Of a DNA stretch of 6,244 nt, positions 5,467 to 6,244 are shown piece after piece. Numbering within the stretch: position 1 is the stretch's first letter; every line of letters begins with the position of its first letter. A model generated the notes under the pieces. That model saw nothing but the letters and a program-made list of their open reading frames with translations, made no database searches and was not told the origin of the DNA. This DNA comes from JBDSKH01 sp035495435 (lineage in GTDB: Bacteria; Actinomycetota; Actinomycetes; Actinomycetales; Microbacteriaceae), in contig DATJFV010000084.1 of the NCBI GenBank assembly GCA_035495435.1, forward strand, positions 1 through 6,244, in the 5' to 3' direction. The position numbers and the translations under genes were made by a program.

Positions 5467-6244
5467 CAGCGCACCGCCTCGCGCTTCTTCTTCTTGCGCT
5501 TGGGTCGCACGAACGCGACCGGCTGCGGCTGGTGGAAGTGCCCTGCCCCGATGCGGCCGCGACGCGACAGCAGGAAGATCGTTAGGATCGCCGCGGCGGC
5601 GAGCGCCGCATCCACCAGAACGCCCCACCAGACGGCGTTCGCGATGATCGCCATGAGCGCCGCGACACCGCCCGAAGCCGGGAGGGTGATGAGCCAGCCG
5701 ATTCCGATGCGCCCGGCGGTGCGCCAGCGCACTGAGGCGCCCTTGCGCCCGATGCCGGTGCCGATCACCGACCCGGATGCCACCTGAGTGGTCGAGAGCG
5801 CGAAACCGAGGTGGGTGGAGGCCAGGATCGTCGCCGTCGTCGAGGCCTCGGCCGCGAAGCCCTGGCCGGGCTCGATGCCCTCGGTGATGTCCTTGCCGAT
5901 GGTCTTGATGATCCGCCAGCCGCCGGAGTAGGTGCCGGCCGCGATCGCGACGGCGCAGGCGACGATCACCCACAGCTGCGGGCCGGACCCGACGGGCTGC
6001 AGCCCAGCGGCGATGAGCGTGAGGGTGATCACGCCCATCGTCTTCTGGGCGTCGTTGGTGCCGTGCGCCAGCGAGACCAGTGAGCTGGTGAAGATCTGAC
6101 CCACCTTGAACCCGTCGCGTTCGCGCTTCCTGGTGACCGAGTACGCGATGCGGGTGGCCAGGAACGACACGGCGCCGGCCAGCAGCGGGGCGAGCAGGGC
6201 CGGCAGCAGGATCTTGGAGACCACGACGGCGCCGTCGATCGGGC
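5466..6244 (-). CDS. pit: Pit-family inorganic phosphate transporter, C-terminal part (5' end outside the window)
   Basis: This is a low-affinity phosphate permease of the PiT family, which moves phosphate (as a metal-phosphate complex in bacteria) across the inner membrane with protons. The visible 258 residues are the C-terminal half. They contain the family signature SLAHGTNDAQKTMGVI (about visible residues 57-72), the GTYSGGWRIIKTIGKDI block, and EASTTATILASTHLGFALSTTQVASG, all typical of bacterial PitA. Several membrane helices are apparent (about residues 10-32, 51-80, 90-104, 136-150, 176-198, 205-226). A GTG at 6222-6224 is not the start: the frame stays open to the window edge with PIDGAV, as expected for the middle of a Pit protein. 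The C-terminus carries a strongly basic tail, PKRKKKKREAVR, after a short polar stretch. The gene is followed directly by the 72-residue membrane protein gene, overlapping by one base. No break is seen. Confidence 0.93.
   Translation of the reverse strand, partial: PIDGAVVVSKILLPALLAPLLAGAVSFLATRIAYSVTRKRERDGFKVGQIFTSSLVSLAHGTNDAQKTMGVITLTLIAAGLQPVGSGPQLWVIVACAVAIAAGTYSGGWRIIKTIGKDITEGIEPGQGFAAEASTTATILASTHLGFALSTTQVASGSVIGTGIGRKGASVRWRTAGRIGIGWLITLPASGGVAALMAIIANAVWWGVLVDAALAAAAILTIFLLSRRGRIGAGHFHQPQPVAFVRPKRKKKKREAVR

Noticed and set aside
5482..5500. CTT-rich short tandem repeat as a phase-variable or repeat element.
   Set aside because: It simply encodes the lysine run in the Pit C-terminal tail and has only a few units.
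3574..5787. Plus-strand open frame of 737 codons opposite aspA and pit.
   Set aside because: It lies antisense to recognisable aspA and pit, is extremely rich in Arg, His, Asp and Gly as expected of a mirror frame in high-GC DNA, and shows no family motif.
5467..5973. Upstream extension of the 72-residue membrane protein frame into pit.
   Set aside because: The extension is out of frame with clearly conserved Pit sequence and is Arg/His/Gly-rich; the TGATG junction gives a sensible short gene instead.
6222..6224. GTG codon as the start of pit.
   Set aside because: The frame remains open to the window edge, and the visible sequence corresponds to the second half of a Pit protein, so the true start is outside.

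Overview
The window is GC-rich and densely coded. Its gene families and NHEJ layout fit a high-GC actinobacterium. The Pol-PE-Lig domain order of LigD is the one known from mycobacteria and other actinobacteria, and the gene style suggests something like a Microbacteriaceae member. That family-level assignment is an inference from gene content; no rRNA or other taxonomic marker is present. About 98% of the bases lie in genes and there is no gene-free stretch over 60 bases.

Left part (1-2788): a bacterial non-homologous end-joining locus. The N-terminal 127 codons of a Ku gene run leftward off the window edge, and a complete ligD runs rightward. The two are divergent, with only 58 bp between their start codons. 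Ku binds and bridges DNA ends and recruits LigD, which fills in, trims and seals them, so the pair forms a minimal double-strand-break repair system. All three LigD catalytic domains look intact at the residue level.

Right part (2801-6244): four genes, all leftward, packed like one operon. In transcription order they are a Pit-family inorganic phosphate transporter (5' end outside the window), a 72-residue two-helix membrane protein whose start codon overlaps the pit stop by one base, an aspartate ammonia-lyase (aspA) after a 36-bp gap that contains a small hairpin and a strong ribosome binding site, and a 276-residue predicted secreted protein of unknown function whose ATG overlaps the aspA stop in an ATGA junction. 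The last gene converges on ligD with 12 bp between stop codons.

Most of the window is ordinary housekeeping or repair content. I do not see an undescribed multi-gene defence or mobile system, CRISPR array, tRNA, rRNA or insertion sequence. The items most worth a second look are the unrecognised secreted protein coupled to aspA, the small membrane protein coupled to pit, the N-terminal extension of AspA, and a possible leaderless promoter for ligD in the short divergent spacer.
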